A stretch of DNA of 41,405 bases, taken from the NCBI RefSeq assembly GCF_011516945.1, contig NZ_WOTH01000026.1:1-41405 (forward strand), read 5' to 3'. The number at the start of each line of letters is the position of its first letter. Position 1 is the first letter of the stretch. This DNA comes from Acetobacter estunensis (GTDB lineage Bacteria; Pseudomonadota; Alphaproteobacteria; Acetobacterales; Acetobacteraceae). This document shows, piece after piece, positions 9,013 through 18,654 of this stretch. The translations under genes were made by a program, and so were the position numbers. Below the pieces are notes generated by a model. It did not search any database and was not told the origin of the DNA. It saw only the letters and a list, made by a program, of their open reading frames with translations.

Positions 9013-9681
9013 ATGCTTCAGATGAAAACTCAAGATGATGCTTCAGGCCTGTCCCTTTCGGTGGAGAGCTTTCTCGCTTTGGGACAGATCAGTTTGAATC
9101 AAGGTAATCTTGGCCAAGCATTTATCATGTTTGAGGCGGCGGCTCGCAGTGGAGATGTGCGGGCCGTCAACATGCTTGGACGGGCATTTGCCATGGGGTG
9201 GGGCACGGCCAGAAATCCTGTCATGGCAGCGCAATGTTTTCAGGAGGCGGCCCGGGCAGGTTACGGATGGGCGATGTTTAATCTTGCCGATCTGTATATG
9301 CAGCAATCAGCACTTGAACGAAACATCCATCGGGCGGCCGAACTTTATTTTTCTGCGGCCCGTCTTGGTGTGATCAAGGCTTTGAACATGCTGGGGCTTC
9401 TGTATGAAGAAGGACTGGAGGGCGCGCCAGACATAGCAATGGCCTTCAGACTGTTTCAGATGGCAGCTGAAGTGGGAGATTGCTGGGGGTGTCTCAATCT
9501 TGGGCGCCTGTATCTTGAAAGAAAGCAGTTCGAACAGGCGGCTTTCTGGCTCGATCACGCGATCTCCATAGGCTTTGATGATGTGTATAGAGGCGTTGCC
9601 CTGCTTGTGGGCGGGGCTCCCTGTCATTTCGCATTGGAAAAAGTATTAGAGCGGGTGCAATGCCTTCATGAGACCGCCTGA
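9013..9681 (+). CDS. Sel1-repeat (TPR-like) protein
   Basis: A 222-residue soluble protein made of about four Sel1-like helical repeats, seen as AFIMFEAAARSGDVRAVNML, CFQEAARAGYGWAMFNLADL, LYFSAARLGVIKALNMLGLL and LFQMAAEVGDCWGCLNLGRL. Such repeats mediate protein contacts. No signal peptide is visible. It starts 7 bases after the receptor stop, without a strong ribosome site of its own, so translational coupling is likely; 9022 is an alternative start. The gene corresponds by position to PA4516 of the Pseudomonas piu locus, and its role in iron uptake is unknown. Confidence 0.85.
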   Translation: MLQMKTQDDASGLSLSVESFLALGQISLNQGNLGQAFIMFEAAARSGDVRAVNMLGRAFAMGWGTARNPVMAAQCFQEAARAGYGWAMFNLADLYMQQSALERNIHRAAELYFSAARLGVIKALNMLGLLYEEGLEGAPDIAMAFRLFQMAAEVGDCWGCLNLGRLYLERKQFEQAAFWLDHAISIGFDDVYRGVALLVGGAPCHFALEKVLERVQCLHETA

Positions 9682-9871
9682 ATTGACGACCGTCATCATC
9701 TGCGGTTGCGTTGCTCTGGCTACCCAACTGGATCGTCCAAGCGCATCGGTATAGTACGGGAGCCCGTAAAAAGAGGGCGGCCGCGGACCCTGCCTTTGAT
9801 GCCCGGTTCAAGAGTCAGCCTGTTCGCTGTGGGTATGCTCAGAACGGGCTCGCAACTGGAGAACCGATGTC

Positions 9872-10876
9872 TCAAGCAGACGTCGCAACTGTGGTGCGCA
9901 GGCCAAGCCGGTCCAGCAATTGCCGATCCCGCGTTGCGGCGGGATTGGGCGTGGTCAGCAAACGCTCACCGTAGAAAATCGAATTCGCTCCCGCCAGAAA
10001 ACACAGCGCCTGAGTCTCGTCGCTCATATTTTCGCGGCCAGCGGCCAGTCGCACATGGCTTGCGGGCATTGTCACGCGAGCGACGGCAATCATGCGCACG
10101 AAATCGAGTGGATCGACCTCTTCAGCCGAGGCAAGTGGCGTTCCTGCGACTTTCACCAACAGGTTGATGGGCACGCTTTCGGGGTGCTTGGGCATGGAAG
10201 CCAAGGCCGCAATCATTCCAGCCCGGTCCGATTCGCCTTCACCCATGCCGACGATACCGCCGCAGCAGACATTGATCCCGGCGTCACGGACATTGGCCAA
10301 TGTATCGAGGCGCTCCTGATAGGTGCGCGTCGAAATGATCTCACCGTAGAACTCGGGCGATGTGTCGATGTTGTGGTTGTAATAGTCCAGCCCGGCGTTC
10401 TTCAGGCGATGCGCCTGCGCGTCATCGAGCATTCCCAGAGTCACGCATGTTTCCAGTCCGAGAGCCTTTACGCCCTCGATCATGGAGCACACTGTTTCAA
10501 GGTCGTGATCCTTGGGTGAGCGCCATGCCGCTCCCATGCAGAAACGTGCGGCGCCCGCCTCTTTTGCGCGGCGGGCTTCCGCCACAACTTTCTCCACGGC
10601 CATGAGTTTCTCGGCCTGCACGCGCTCTTCATGACGGGAGCTTTGCGGGCAATAGGCGCAGTCTTCGGGGCAACCGCCGGTCTTGATCGAGAGCAGGGTT
10701 GAAATCTGGATCTCGGTGGGATCGAAAAACATGCGGTGCAGTGTCTGCGCCCGGTACAGAAGCTCTGGGAAGGGAAGGTCAAGCAGAGCCTGAACATCCG
10801 CGCGCGTCCAGTCGTGGCGCAACACTGACGAGACGGGCGTGGAGGTGGCGGAGTGAATCTGGCTGCCATCGGCCAT
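9872..10876 (-). CDS. bioB: Biotin synthase
   Basis: BioB is a radical SAM enzyme that inserts sulfur into dethiobiotin, the last step of biotin synthesis. The 334-residue product has the radical SAM cluster cysteines at 69, 73 and 76 ([14 protein letters not shown]), and the BioB motifs [33 protein letters not shown] and the C-terminal [12 protein letters not shown], whose Arg binds the auxiliary cluster. Length is normal. It stands alone here; no other bio gene is adjacent. It is convergent with the Sel1 gene across a 190-bp gap in which I see no clear terminator. Confidence 0.97.
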   Translation of the reverse strand: MADGSQIHSATSTPVSSVLRHDWTRADVQALLDLPFPELLYRAQTLHRMFFDPTEIQISTLLSIKTGGCPEDCAYCPQSSRHEERVQAEKLMAVEKVVAEARRAKEAGAARFCMGAAWRSPKDHDLETVCSMIEGVKALGLETCVTLGMLDDAQAHRLKNAGLDYYNHNIDTSPEFYGEIISTRTYQERLDTLANVRDAGINVCCGGIVGMGEGESDRAGMIAALASMPKHPESVPINLLVKVAGTPLASAEEVDPLDFVRMIAVARVTMPASHVRLAAGRENMSDETQALCFLAGANSIFYGERLLTTPNPAATRDRQLLDRLGLRTTVATSA

Positions 10877-11036
10877 GTTGCGGAACCATCCTCTGATCGA
10901 AGCGCGGAGTGAAGCCTTTCCTTGGCATGGAACGGCGACGCTTTACAACGCAGTTGCGATTTCGCGACGATTTTAAGCTCTCCTTATTCTCTTTCCCCCA
11001 CTCTGGGGCGTCGAAAGTGGAAATGTGCGGAGACCC

Positions 11037-12785
11037 ATGGCCCCCCACAAAGAGAATAAGGCCGGGGCTTCGGCGGACCGTCGGCTTGAACAACTGGCGG
11101 CGCTGGCGTTTGCGGCGGCTGACGTGTTGTTCGAGGTGGATCGGGTTTTCCGCATTCGTCATGTGGGAGGAGCCATCGCGAAGTTGGTCGGACACCCGCC
11201 GACGGCAGTGCGTGGCCTATCTCTGTTCGATCTCATAGCGCCGCAGGATCGCATTTTTCTCCGTCGTGTCATGGAGGCCTTCGATCGTGAGCAGCCGGTC
11301 GGGCGGCTGGCGATGCGCTTCCTGCATGCAGGCTCTCCCGAACTCGTCACTGCCATTGTGGGCATGAGTCCGATGCCCGGCGTGAAGGGGGAGCGTCTGG
11401 TCACGGCGACCATCCTCGATCGCACATTTATCGCGGATGCTGGTAGTGACGGGTTTCTTGACCGCACATCTTTCATCGATCTGGCGCGCAGGCTTGTGCC
11501 TTCAGCAGAGGAAAAGCCCCGATTCGAGGTGGTCATGCTGGCGCTGCCGCCTCTGATGAAGGATTCGAAGCTGCGTTCAAGTAAGTTGGGGATGGCTTTT
11601 GCTGCGGAAGCCGAAGCGATCCTTCGTCTCAACAGCGAAGGAGGCGCTGTGACGCGACTGGGGGAAGACAGTTTCGCCTTCATCCAAAAGGCCGGTGAAG
11701 ACCCATCCGTTGTCGAGCAAAAAATTATTGAAGCGACGGATGTTCTGCTGGCCCATCCACGCAGTCAGACCTTGCCGCTTGATACGTCCCTGATGGAACA
11801 GAAGGAGGTGGAGGCGGCCCTTGAGCATGCCCTTGCGACCTTTGCGCGACATTCTGCCGATTGTGCGGCCGTCACGAATCTGCCTGACTGTCTGGCGGCG
11901 TCTGCCCGTCAGGACCGGGAGCTTGTGGCTTCCTGTCGCAGCATCATTGAGGATGCGACATTCTTTCAGGTTCTGCAGCCGATCTTGACGCTCAAGACCG
12001 GGATTATTCAGCATTACGAAGTGCTTACGCGGTTCGCGCAGGGCGTTGCACGAGGTATTTCCAACACCTCCGAGTTCATTCAGATCGCCGAGCAGGTTGG
12101 CATGATCAACACATTCGATCTCGTGAACTGCGTGAAGACGATCAAGCTGCTTCAGAAACTGCCCGTCAGCGTCCGTCTGGCTCTGAATGTTTCCGGGCGG
12201 TCGGTGCAGTCGGCGGAGTTTGCCGAGCGTCTGCGAGCCGTGCTCGAAGGGAGCGACACGCAAGTCGCACCTTCCCGACTTCTGATCGAAATCACTGAAA
12301 CGCGAGGCATCACCGAATTCGAACAGCCATGTGCCCTGCTGCAATATCTTTTCCAGCGCGGTCATCGCATCTGCCTCGATGATTTCGGCGCAGGCGCCAT
12401 GAGCTTCGAGTATCTGCGGCGCTTTCCGGTAAACTACGTCAAGATCGACGGTCCGTTCTTCCGTAATGCCATGACCAGTGGGCGTGACCGTATCCTTGTG
12501 CGCACCATCGCACGCTGTGCGTTCGAACTGGGATGCCGGACCGTGGCGGAGATGATCGAAACCGAGGCGGAAGCGGCGCTGGCGCGTGAGTTGGGCATCG
12601 AATGTGGGCAGGGATGGCTGTTCGGTAAGCCGGTCACCGCCGACGTCCTCATGGCGACATTTAGCGATCATTCGCCACGACAGCCGGCACCCTCACGTAT
12701 GGTCAGTCCGGCTCCAACGCCTCCTCCTGCCCGTCGCGTGGCGGCGATGCGGAGTGGAGGAGTGGTGTTTCCGGCCGCAGGATAA
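11037..12785 (+). CDS. PAS-EAL cyclic-di-GMP phosphodiesterase-like protein
   Basis: A 582-residue soluble protein. The N-terminus has a PAS-like sensor domain (about residues 20-130, including LFDLIAPQDRIFL), then a degenerate region in the place of a GGDEF domain without a GGDEF motif, then a C-terminal EAL domain (about 305-545). EAL catalytic residues look preserved: Glu in YEVLTRF (variant EVL), Asn in LALNVSG, Glu in IEITETRG, DD in LDDFGAG, Lys in YVKIDGPFF, and Gln in GQGWLFGKP. It may therefore hydrolyse cyclic-di-GMP, or bind it. Start 11037 is preferred over GTG 11025 because GCGGAG lies 5 bases before the ATG. A Pro-rich tail follows the EAL domain. Confidence 0.88.
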   Translation: MAPHKENKAGASADRRLEQLAALAFAAADVLFEVDRVFRIRHVGGAIAKLVGHPPTAVRGLSLFDLIAPQDRIFLRRVMEAFDREQPVGRLAMRFLHAGSPELVTAIVGMSPMPGVKGERLVTATILDRTFIADAGSDGFLDRTSFIDLARRLVPSAEEKPRFEVVMLALPPLMKDSKLRSSKLGMAFAAEAEAILRLNSEGGAVTRLGEDSFAFIQKAGEDPSVVEQKIIEATDVLLAHPRSQTLPLDTSLMEQKEVEAALEHALATFARHSADCAAVTNLPDCLAASARQDRELVASCRSIIEDATFFQVLQPILTLKTGIIQHYEVLTRFAQGVARGISNTSEFIQIAEQVGMINTFDLVNCVKTIKLLQKLPVSVRLALNVSGRSVQSAEFAERLRAVLEGSDTQVAPSRLLIEITETRGITEFEQPCALLQYLFQRGHRICLDDFGAGAMSFEYLRRFPVNYVKIDGPFFRNAMTSGRDRILVRTIARCAFELGCRTVAEMIETEAEAALARELGIECGQGWLFGKPVTADVLMATFSDHSPRQPAPSRMVSPAPTPPPARRVAAMRSGGVVFPAAG

Positions 12786-12888
12786 AGCCGCCACCGACAG
12801 GCAGCCTTTCTTGACGTCAGGTGTTTTTGGGGGCAGGCGAGGGCGAAGCAGGCGCGGCGCTCCACGCGCGTTCAGGAACGGGGATGGC

Positions 12889-13719
12889 ATGAAGCACTGG
12901 CATATCGATCAACTGGACTGGGGCAGTTTCGAGCCGTCGCGTGTGGATCCCGATATCATTGCGGTCGTGAAGGCGGCCGCCGTTGTTGAACGTAACGGCG
13001 TCGATTACGCGGTCTATCTCAACCACGTTTTCTCGGACGATGCCGATTTCAGGGTCGCCGCAGACAACTGGGCCATCGAAGAGGTTCAGCACGGGGATGC
13101 GCTCGGTCGCTGGGCGATGCTGGCTGATCCGTCATGGAATTATCCCGCCGCTTTTGAACGGTATCGTTCGACTTTCCACATCGATCTGGACACTTCGACC
13201 TCTGTGCGCGGTTCACGGACGGGCGAACTGATCGCCCGCTGCATGGTGGAAACCGGTACATCGTCCTTTTATTCCGCGCTGGCGGACGCCACGGACGAAC
13301 CGCTTTTGCGCCAGATATGCAAACTGATCGCAGCGGATGAGTGCCGCCATTTCAAGCTCTTCTATGACCATATGCGGCGCTACCTCGAGCGGGAAAAGCT
13401 GGGCGGATGGGCGCGCGCGCGTATCGCTCTGGGGCGCATCACGGAAAGCGAGGACGACGAACTGGCGTCCGCCTACTACACGACCAATGAGCCCGAGAGC
13501 GTACCGTATGATCGCAAGCGGTGCATTGCCGGTTACATGTCGCGTGCGCTCATGTCCTATCGCCAGAAGCACATTGACCGTGTGACCGGCATGGTTTTCA
13601 AAACCATAGGTTTCAAGCCTCATAGCCGCCTGCATGCTTGGGCGGCCCGTGGGGTTTATGCCCTGATCCGTCAGCGCCAGCGCAGTTTTGCAAAGATTGC
13701 AGCCGCTACAGGAACTTGA
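12889..13719 (+). CDS. Ferritin-like di-iron domain protein
   Basis: A 276-residue helical protein with two di-iron-type motifs about 100 residues apart, WAIEEVQHG and IAADECRHFKLFYDHM (ExxH pattern), typical of the ferritin-like superfamily of oxidases and desaturase-like proteins. GELIARCMVETGTSSFYSALAD lies between them. The ATG at 12889 follows AGGAACGGGG; the frame is open far upstream but that part overlaps the EAL gene and is not protein-like for this family. The last 32 bases lie just ahead of the M13 peptidase unit. The substrate is unknown; acyl-ACP desaturase-like or oxidase roles are both possible. Confidence 0.72.
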   Translation: MKHWHIDQLDWGSFEPSRVDPDIIAVVKAAAVVERNGVDYAVYLNHVFSDDADFRVAADNWAIEEVQHGDALGRWAMLADPSWNYPAAFERYRSTFHIDLDTSTSVRGSRTGELIARCMVETGTSSFYSALADATDEPLLRQICKLIAADECRHFKLFYDHMRRYLEREKLGGWARARIALGRITESEDDELASAYYTTNEPESVPYDRKRCIAGYMSRALMSYRQKHIDRVTGMVFKTIGFKPHSRLHAWAARGVYALIRQRQRSFAKIAAATGT

Positions 13720-13831
13720 GGACGCGGTTCTTTACCCGTGTCTGCTCTCCGGCCTACCATGGCGCCCAACAATTCATCGCAAGGAAAGGCCGACCGCGCG
13801 CGCTTTCCGCAAGGCAGGTAGTGCATTCGGT

Positions 13832-15910
13832 ATGTCGCGTTCCAGCAAGATCGTCCGTCCGTCTTTCGCAGCAGTTCTGATGCTGGCGGCCAGCCTCAGC
13901 ACGGTCTCCGGGGCCGTTGCGGCCTCTGCTCCCCAAGCGACGGCGAGCATCGCTCCATGGGGGTTCGACCTTGCCGGTCGCGAGACGACCATCATGCCCG
14001 GCGATGATTTTTTCGATTATGCCAACGGGCGCGCCGTCCGCTCTCTGGTCATTCCCCCGGACCGCACCTCGTTTGGGGCATTCGATCAACTGCGTGAACT
14101 TTCACGTCAGCGCGTGCGCAACATCCTTGTGGAACTTTCGCAGCGTCCCGCCGCCATTCCGGTCACGACAGCGGAAAAGCTGGGGACATATTACGCCGCG
14201 CTGATGGACGAAAAGACCATCGAGACGCTGAGTGCGTCGCCGTTGACAGCCGATCTTACGGCCATTCGCGCCGTAGCCAATCCGGCTGACCTGGCCCGTG
14301 TGATTGGCAGCGGCCAGACCACCTTCCAGTATTCCGCCTTTGCGCTGTCCATCCAGCCCGATGCGAAAGATCCGACACGATTTACCGTGACACTGGATCA
14401 GGGTGGGCTTGGGATGCCCGACCGGGATTATTATCTCAAGCCGGAGTTTGCTGCGAAGAAAACCGCCTATCAGGCCTATGTTGCGAAGATGCTTTCTCTT
14501 GTGGGATGGCCGGAGGCAAGCCGTCGTGCGGCCGATATCGTGGCGTTGGAAAGTCAGATCGCAAAAGCACATTGGGCGCGCGCCGACATGCGCGATCCGG
14601 AGAAGACCTACAATCCTCGGACCGTGGCCGAGCTGATCGCGGAAGCGCCGGGTTTTGACTGGATCGCGTGGCTGAAAGGGGCGGGCATCACGCCGCCACA
14701 GGTGGACAAGGCCCGCATCGTCGTGGGGGAACCATCCGCGATTGTGGGTGAAGCCGCAGTGCTCGGAACAGCGTCAATGCCTGTGCTCAAGGCGTGGCTG
14801 GCCTTTCATCTGGCCAACAATGCAGCGCCGCTTCTGTCCTCGTCCTTTGTGAATGCTTCTTATGCCTTCAATCGCAAGACCATCGCCGGTCAGCCGCAAT
14901 TGGCGGAACGCTGGAAGCGGATGACCGACGCGACAGATGATGCGATGGGCTGGGCGATTGGTCGCATTTATGTGGAGCGCTTTTTCCCGGCCGAGAGCAA
15001 GGCCGCCATGGAGCAGCTTACGGCGCGTCTGAAAGTGGCTTTTCGCGTCCGTCTGCAAAACAACGACTGGATGGCCGCCGAGACCAAAAAGCAGGCGCTC
15101 GTCAAACTGGATCACTTCGACATTCAGGTGGGGTATCCCAAGAAATGGCGGGATTACGAGAGCCTCACCATCAGGGCCGGGGATGCATACGGCAATGCAG
15201 AGCGTGCCGTCGCGTTCGAGTGGCGCTACTGGCTCGCGCATCTTGGCAAAGCAGTGGACCGCGACGAATGGGACATGACGCCGCAGACGGTCAACGCATA
15301 CAACAATCCCGTCTTTAACGAGGTGGTCTTTCCGGCCTCCATCCTTCAGCCGCCGTTCTTTGATCCCAAAGCCGATCCCGCCATCAACTACGGTGGCATT
15401 GGCGGTGTCATCGGCCATGAAATGACGCATGGATTCGATGACGAAGGACGCAAGTTCGACGAGCAGGGACGACTGCGCGACTGGTGGACAAAAGAGGACG
15501 CTGAGCGGTTCGAGCAGCGTGGCGCGCGTCTCGGAGCGCAGTACGATACGTTTCAGGTGCTGCCGGGCGTCCATCTCAATGGCAAACTCACCATGGGCGA
15601 GAATATCGCGGATCTGGGTGGCCTGACCCTTGGCCTTGATGCCTATCGGGCGTCTCTGGAGGGCAAGGAGGCTCCCGTTCTGGATGGCCTGACCGGCGAG
15701 CAGCGTGTATTTCTCGGCTGGGCGCAGGTCTGGCGGATGAAAGTGCGCGACGAGCGGGCGCGCCAGCTTGCCGTTATCGACCCGCATTCGGCACCTGCCG
15801 CGCGGGTTAATCTGCCGGCTCACAATATCGATGCTTGGTACAGGGCTTGGAACGTCCAGCCCGGCCAGAAGCTTTATCTTGCTCCGGATGACCGTGTGAA
15901 AATCTGGTAA
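13832..15910 (+). CDS. M13 family zinc metallopeptidase
   Basis: A 692-residue neprilysin/PepO-type endopeptidase. The zinc site is intact: HExxH in GVIGHEMTHGFDDEG and the third ligand Glu in GENIADLGG. NAYNNPVFNEVVFPASILQPPFF, the substrate-binding NAYxNP region, is also present, and the protein ends at DRVKIW like other family members. A signal peptide (SFAAVLMLAASL, cleavage near AVAA-SA) points to a periplasmic or secreted enzyme. I start at 13832, directly before the signal peptide; the frame is open upstream into the previous gene. Only 33 bases separate it from the following gene. Confidence 0.93.
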   Translation: MSRSSKIVRPSFAAVLMLAASLSTVSGAVAASAPQATASIAPWGFDLAGRETTIMPGDDFFDYANGRAVRSLVIPPDRTSFGAFDQLRELSRQRVRNILVELSQRPAAIPVTTAEKLGTYYAALMDEKTIETLSASPLTADLTAIRAVANPADLARVIGSGQTTFQYSAFALSIQPDAKDPTRFTVTLDQGGLGMPDRDYYLKPEFAAKKTAYQAYVAKMLSLVGWPEASRRAADIVALESQIAKAHWARADMRDPEKTYNPRTVAELIAEAPGFDWIAWLKGAGITPPQVDKARIVVGEPSAIVGEAAVLGTASMPVLKAWLAFHLANNAAPLLSSSFVNASYAFNRKTIAGQPQLAERWKRMTDATDDAMGWAIGRIYVERFFPAESKAAMEQLTARLKVAFRVRLQNNDWMAAETKKQALVKLDHFDIQVGYPKKWRDYESLTIRAGDAYGNAERAVAFEWRYWLAHLGKAVDRDEWDMTPQTVNAYNNPVFNEVVFPASILQPPFFDPKADPAINYGGIGGVIGHEMTHGFDDEGRKFDEQGRLRDWWTKEDAERFEQRGARLGAQYDTFQVLPGVHLNGKLTMGENIADLGGLTLGLDAYRASLEGKEAPVLDGLTGEQRVFLGWAQVWRMKVRDERARQLAVIDPHSAPAARVNLPAHNIDAWYRAWNVQPGQKLYLAPDDRVKIW

Positions 15911-15943
15911 AACCGCATTCCCCAAGGAAAGAACTGTTTCATC

Positions 15944-16702
15944 ATGACCACCACACCGACGCTCGCCTACCGTAACACTCCCCTGCATGCCGCAGTGGCC
16001 GCCGCGGTTGCGCGCGTTCTGGAAGCCTATGATCTTGAACCGGATTATCTCACGGGTGACGGTCCTTCGCTGGCGCAGATGATGGGGCAGGGCGAGATCG
16101 ATATTTTCGCCACGGTCTGGCTGCCGGGAGAGGATGAGAAATTTCTCTCGGCTGCCGTGGAGCCTCTGGGGTGCCTTTATCGCCCAGCCTTCGCTTTTTT
16201 TGTGGCTGAACGGGCGGATAGCCCTCTGAACGGTCTGACCTCTGTGGCCGATGTGGCGGCGTCCGGAGCCGCGCGCCATCTCATCACCCCCGAAAGCCTG
16301 CTTTCGCATGTGCGTCAGATGGTGGCGGCTTATGGCCTGACCGAAGCAGGGTTCACCATTGAGACCCAGCCGGACGAGCAGGCGTTTTCAGCCATTGCGG
16401 CCGCCGTAAAGAGCGGTGAACCCGTCATTGCTCCGCTGTTCTCTCCCTGCCATCTGATCCATTCGTTGCCCCTGCGTCCGTTGGACGATCCGAAAAAGGC
16501 GGGTGGTAACGAGTTGGAAGCGCGACTGCTCATAAGTCAGGCGTTCAGGGAGACTGCGGATCAGGATCTGGTCGATGAACTGGATGAGCTGACGCTGGGC
16601 AACAAGGTCGTCAGTGCATTGGATGAAGCCGTGCGTCATCTGGACATGTCACCGGACGAGGCCGCCGAGGAGTGGCAGCGCGGCAAACTTCTGCCTCGTT
16701 GA
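15944..16702 (+). CDS. Glycine betaine ABC transporter substrate-binding-like protein without signal peptide
   Basis: A 252-residue protein like the OpuAC/ProX substrate-binding domain of glycine betaine/proline transporters, with MMGQGEIDIFATVWLPG near residue 48 and GEPVIAPLFSPCHLIHSLPLRPL near 165. No signal peptide or lipobox is present, and no permease or ATPase gene is next to it, so it is probably cytosolic or an orphan. Starts with MTTTPTLAYRNTPL after AAGGAAAG. Function as a true transporter component is doubtful; a cytosolic ligand-binding or sensor role is inference. Confidence 0.72.
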   Translation: MTTTPTLAYRNTPLHAAVAAAVARVLEAYDLEPDYLTGDGPSLAQMMGQGEIDIFATVWLPGEDEKFLSAAVEPLGCLYRPAFAFFVAERADSPLNGLTSVADVAASGAARHLITPESLLSHVRQMVAAYGLTEAGFTIETQPDEQAFSAIAAAVKSGEPVIAPLFSPCHLIHSLPLRPLDDPKKAGGNELEARLLISQAFRETADQDLVDELDELTLGNKVVSALDEAVRHLDMSPDEAAEEWQRGKLLPR

Positions 16703-16707
16703 TCCCA

Positions 16708-17028
16708 ATGAACGTGCCGCCCGACCCGATGCAACCCGATATTGTGCCCCATCTAAGGGGCGTTGACGGTATTCGTCTGGCAATGGCCATGACGAATACG
16801 CATCAACTCACCATCGGAGAGGGGGCGCAGGCTGTCGTGGTGCAACTGCCGCCACAGGCGCGTGGTATTTTTCCGCTTATAGATGGGCGCAATACCGTAG
16901 CGAATCTGGCCGCCAGACTTGCCTCGCGTGGAGTCGAGGCGCCTCAGTTCGAAGATGTATGGCGCAAGACCGTGACTGCGCTCGCACCCTTTGGGGTGCT
17001 GGAGCTGTCGGCTCCGACCACCGGCTGA
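16708..17028 (+). CDS. Small hypothetical protein
   Basis: A 106-residue protein starting 5 bases after the previous stop, so probably co-translated. The C-terminal half (LIDGRNTVANLAARLASRG and the following helix-rich segment to FGVLELS) looks like a small winged-helix or PqqD-like fold with the LxDGxxTVxxL pattern also found in peptide chaperones and methyltransferase tails. This is a pattern similarity only. No signal peptide or membrane segment. The next gene starts 8 bases downstream. Confidence 0.65.
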   Translation: MNVPPDPMQPDIVPHLRGVDGIRLAMAMTNTHQLTIGEGAQAVVVQLPPQARGIFPLIDGRNTVANLAARLASRGVEAPQFEDVWRKTVTALAPFGVLELSAPTTG

Positions 17029-17036
17029 ACGCGCCC

Positions 17037-17540
17037 ATGCTTCCCGTCATCGTCTTTGGTGCGGCACTGGAGCCGGACGGCACGCCCCGTCCTGTGCTGC
17101 GCGCGCGTCTGGACGCCGCTCTGCGATTTGGTCGTGAGCGGGCGGACGCGGTTTATCTTCTGACAGGCGGTGTTCCCTGTGCCGGACGCACGGAAGCGGC
17201 TGTGATGGCGGATATCCTTCGCGAACAGGGTGTGCTGAAAGATGCCCTCCTGCTGGAGGCGCGTTCACGCGATACCTGCGAGTCTGCCATCGCCTGCACC
17301 CGTCTGCTGTGGAAGAGAGGTTATGCAGGGCCGGTGGTGCTCGTCACCAGCGATTTTCACATGATGCGCTGCACCGCAATGATGCAGGCGCTGGGGTGGA
17401 AGACGCAGGCTGTTCCGGCTCCCGCCTGTCTGGGACGTTCACGGTCATGGCGGGCATGGGTCTGGCTGCGCGAGTTTCCGGCCATGCTGTGGGATGTGTT
17501 TCTCGTCGTTCGCTGGAGGCTGCATCAGCGCGGGGTCTGA
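17037..17540 (+). CDS. YdcF/DUF218 family protein
   Basis: A 167-residue DUF218 (YdcF/ElyC-like) protein. Family marks are VIVFGAALEPDGTPRPVLRARL at the start, VYLLTGG, the Glu in GRTEAAVMADIL, RDTCESAIAC and VVLVTSDFHMMRC. It lacks the N-terminal membrane helices of ElyC/SanA forms, but starts with a hydrophobic strand. The start at 17037 is set by the DUF218 domain beginning right there. Biochemical function is unclear in the family (cell-envelope links are known for ElyC and SanA). Confidence 0.82.
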   Translation: MLPVIVFGAALEPDGTPRPVLRARLDAALRFGRERADAVYLLTGGVPCAGRTEAAVMADILREQGVLKDALLLEARSRDTCESAIACTRLLWKRGYAGPVVLVTSDFHMMRCTAMMQALGWKTQAVPAPACLGRSRSWRAWVWLREFPAMLWDVFLVVRWRLHQRGV

Positions 17541-17648
17541 GTCCGTGCAGGTCGCCCTGTCATTGACTTTCTGCCGTGATTTCCTTTCATCAGGCCGCTC
17601 ATGTGCGCGCATCGTGTGCCGATGTCATTGTCTGTCGAGGAGAGGCCC

Positions 17649-18620
17649 ATGCCTGTTTACGCCTTCGTTTTCCCCGGACAGGGAAGTCAGTCCCCCGGCA
17701 TGGGACAGGATCTTGCCGATGCCTTTTCCTCTGCCCGCGAAGTTTTTCAGGAAGTCGATGACGCGCTGGGCGAGCATCTTTCGAAAACCATTTTCGAAGG
17801 ACCGGCCGAATCCCTGACCAGCACGGAGAATGCCCAACCGGCGTTGATGGCGGTTTCCATGGCGGTTGTGCGCGTGTTGGAACGTGAAGGTGGAATCGAC
17901 TTCAGCCAGCGCGCCACGCTCATGGCAGGGCATTCGCTGGGTGAATATTCCGCACTCGCGGCCGCCCGGTCCTTCGGCATCGCCCAGACAGCGCGTCTGC
18001 TGCGTCTGCGTGGGCAGGCCATGCAGCGGGCCGTCCCGGCCGGGGAAGGTGGCATGGCCGCGCTGATCGGCGTGACGCCGGAGCAGGCTCGTGAAGTGTG
18101 CGCGGAAGCGGCCATCGTGAAGGTTGAAGGCGAACCGGAGCGACGTGAAATCATCGAGATCGCCAATGACAACGGAGGCGATCAGATCGTGGTGTCGGGT
18201 CAGATCGGAGCCATTGACCGCGCTATCGCCATTGCCAAGGAAAAAGGCATCAAGCGTGCGGTGAAGTTGCCGGTGTCTGCGCCGTTTCACAGTTCGCTCA
18301 TGCGTCCGGCCGCCGAGGAAATGGCGGAGGCGCTTGCGCAGGCGGATATCCGGGCTCCCATCGTACCGATTGTCGCCAACGTCACGGCGGAAAAGGTGAC
18401 ATCGCCGGATACGATCCGCGACCTTCTGGTGAAGCAGGTGACGGGCACCGTGCGCTGGCGTGAGAGCGTGGACGCCATGGTCGGCATGGGCATCGATCAT
18501 TTTGTGGAACTTGGTGCGGGAAAGGTGCTGTCTGGGCTCATCCGGCGCATTGCCCCGGAGGCCAAGACACAGTCCGTCGGCAGCGTGACCGACATCGACA
18601 GTTTCCTTCAGAGCTTCTGA
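17649..18620 (+). CDS. fabD: Malonyl-CoA:ACP transacylase
   Basis: FabD loads malonate onto AcpP to start type II fatty acid elongation in the cytosol. The 323-residue product shows FPGQGSQSPGMGQ at the N-terminus, the nucleophile Ser96 in AGHSLGEYSAL, and the catalytic His214 in SAPFHSSLM. GAGGAGAGG lies just before the ATG at 17649 and fixes the start. First gene of the fabD-fabG-acpP-fabF series, in the order typical of proteobacteria. Confidence 0.97.
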   Translation: MPVYAFVFPGQGSQSPGMGQDLADAFSSAREVFQEVDDALGEHLSKTIFEGPAESLTSTENAQPALMAVSMAVVRVLEREGGIDFSQRATLMAGHSLGEYSALAAARSFGIAQTARLLRLRGQAMQRAVPAGEGGMAALIGVTPEQAREVCAEAAIVKVEGEPERREIIEIANDNGGDQIVVSGQIGAIDRAIAIAKEKGIKRAVKLPVSAPFHSSLMRPAAEEMAEALAQADIRAPIVPIVANVTAEKVTSPDTIRDLLVKQVTGTVRWRESVDAMVGMGIDHFVELGAGKVLSGLIRRIAPEAKTQSVGSVTDIDSFLQSF

Positions 18621-18654
18621 AGTTTCCTCAACCATGAGCACACAGGACATTTCC

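Noticed and set aside
9755..9768. Small hairpin TACGG/CCGTA between the Sel1 gene and bioB
   Set aside because: Stem of only five pairs and no T-run in either useful direction.
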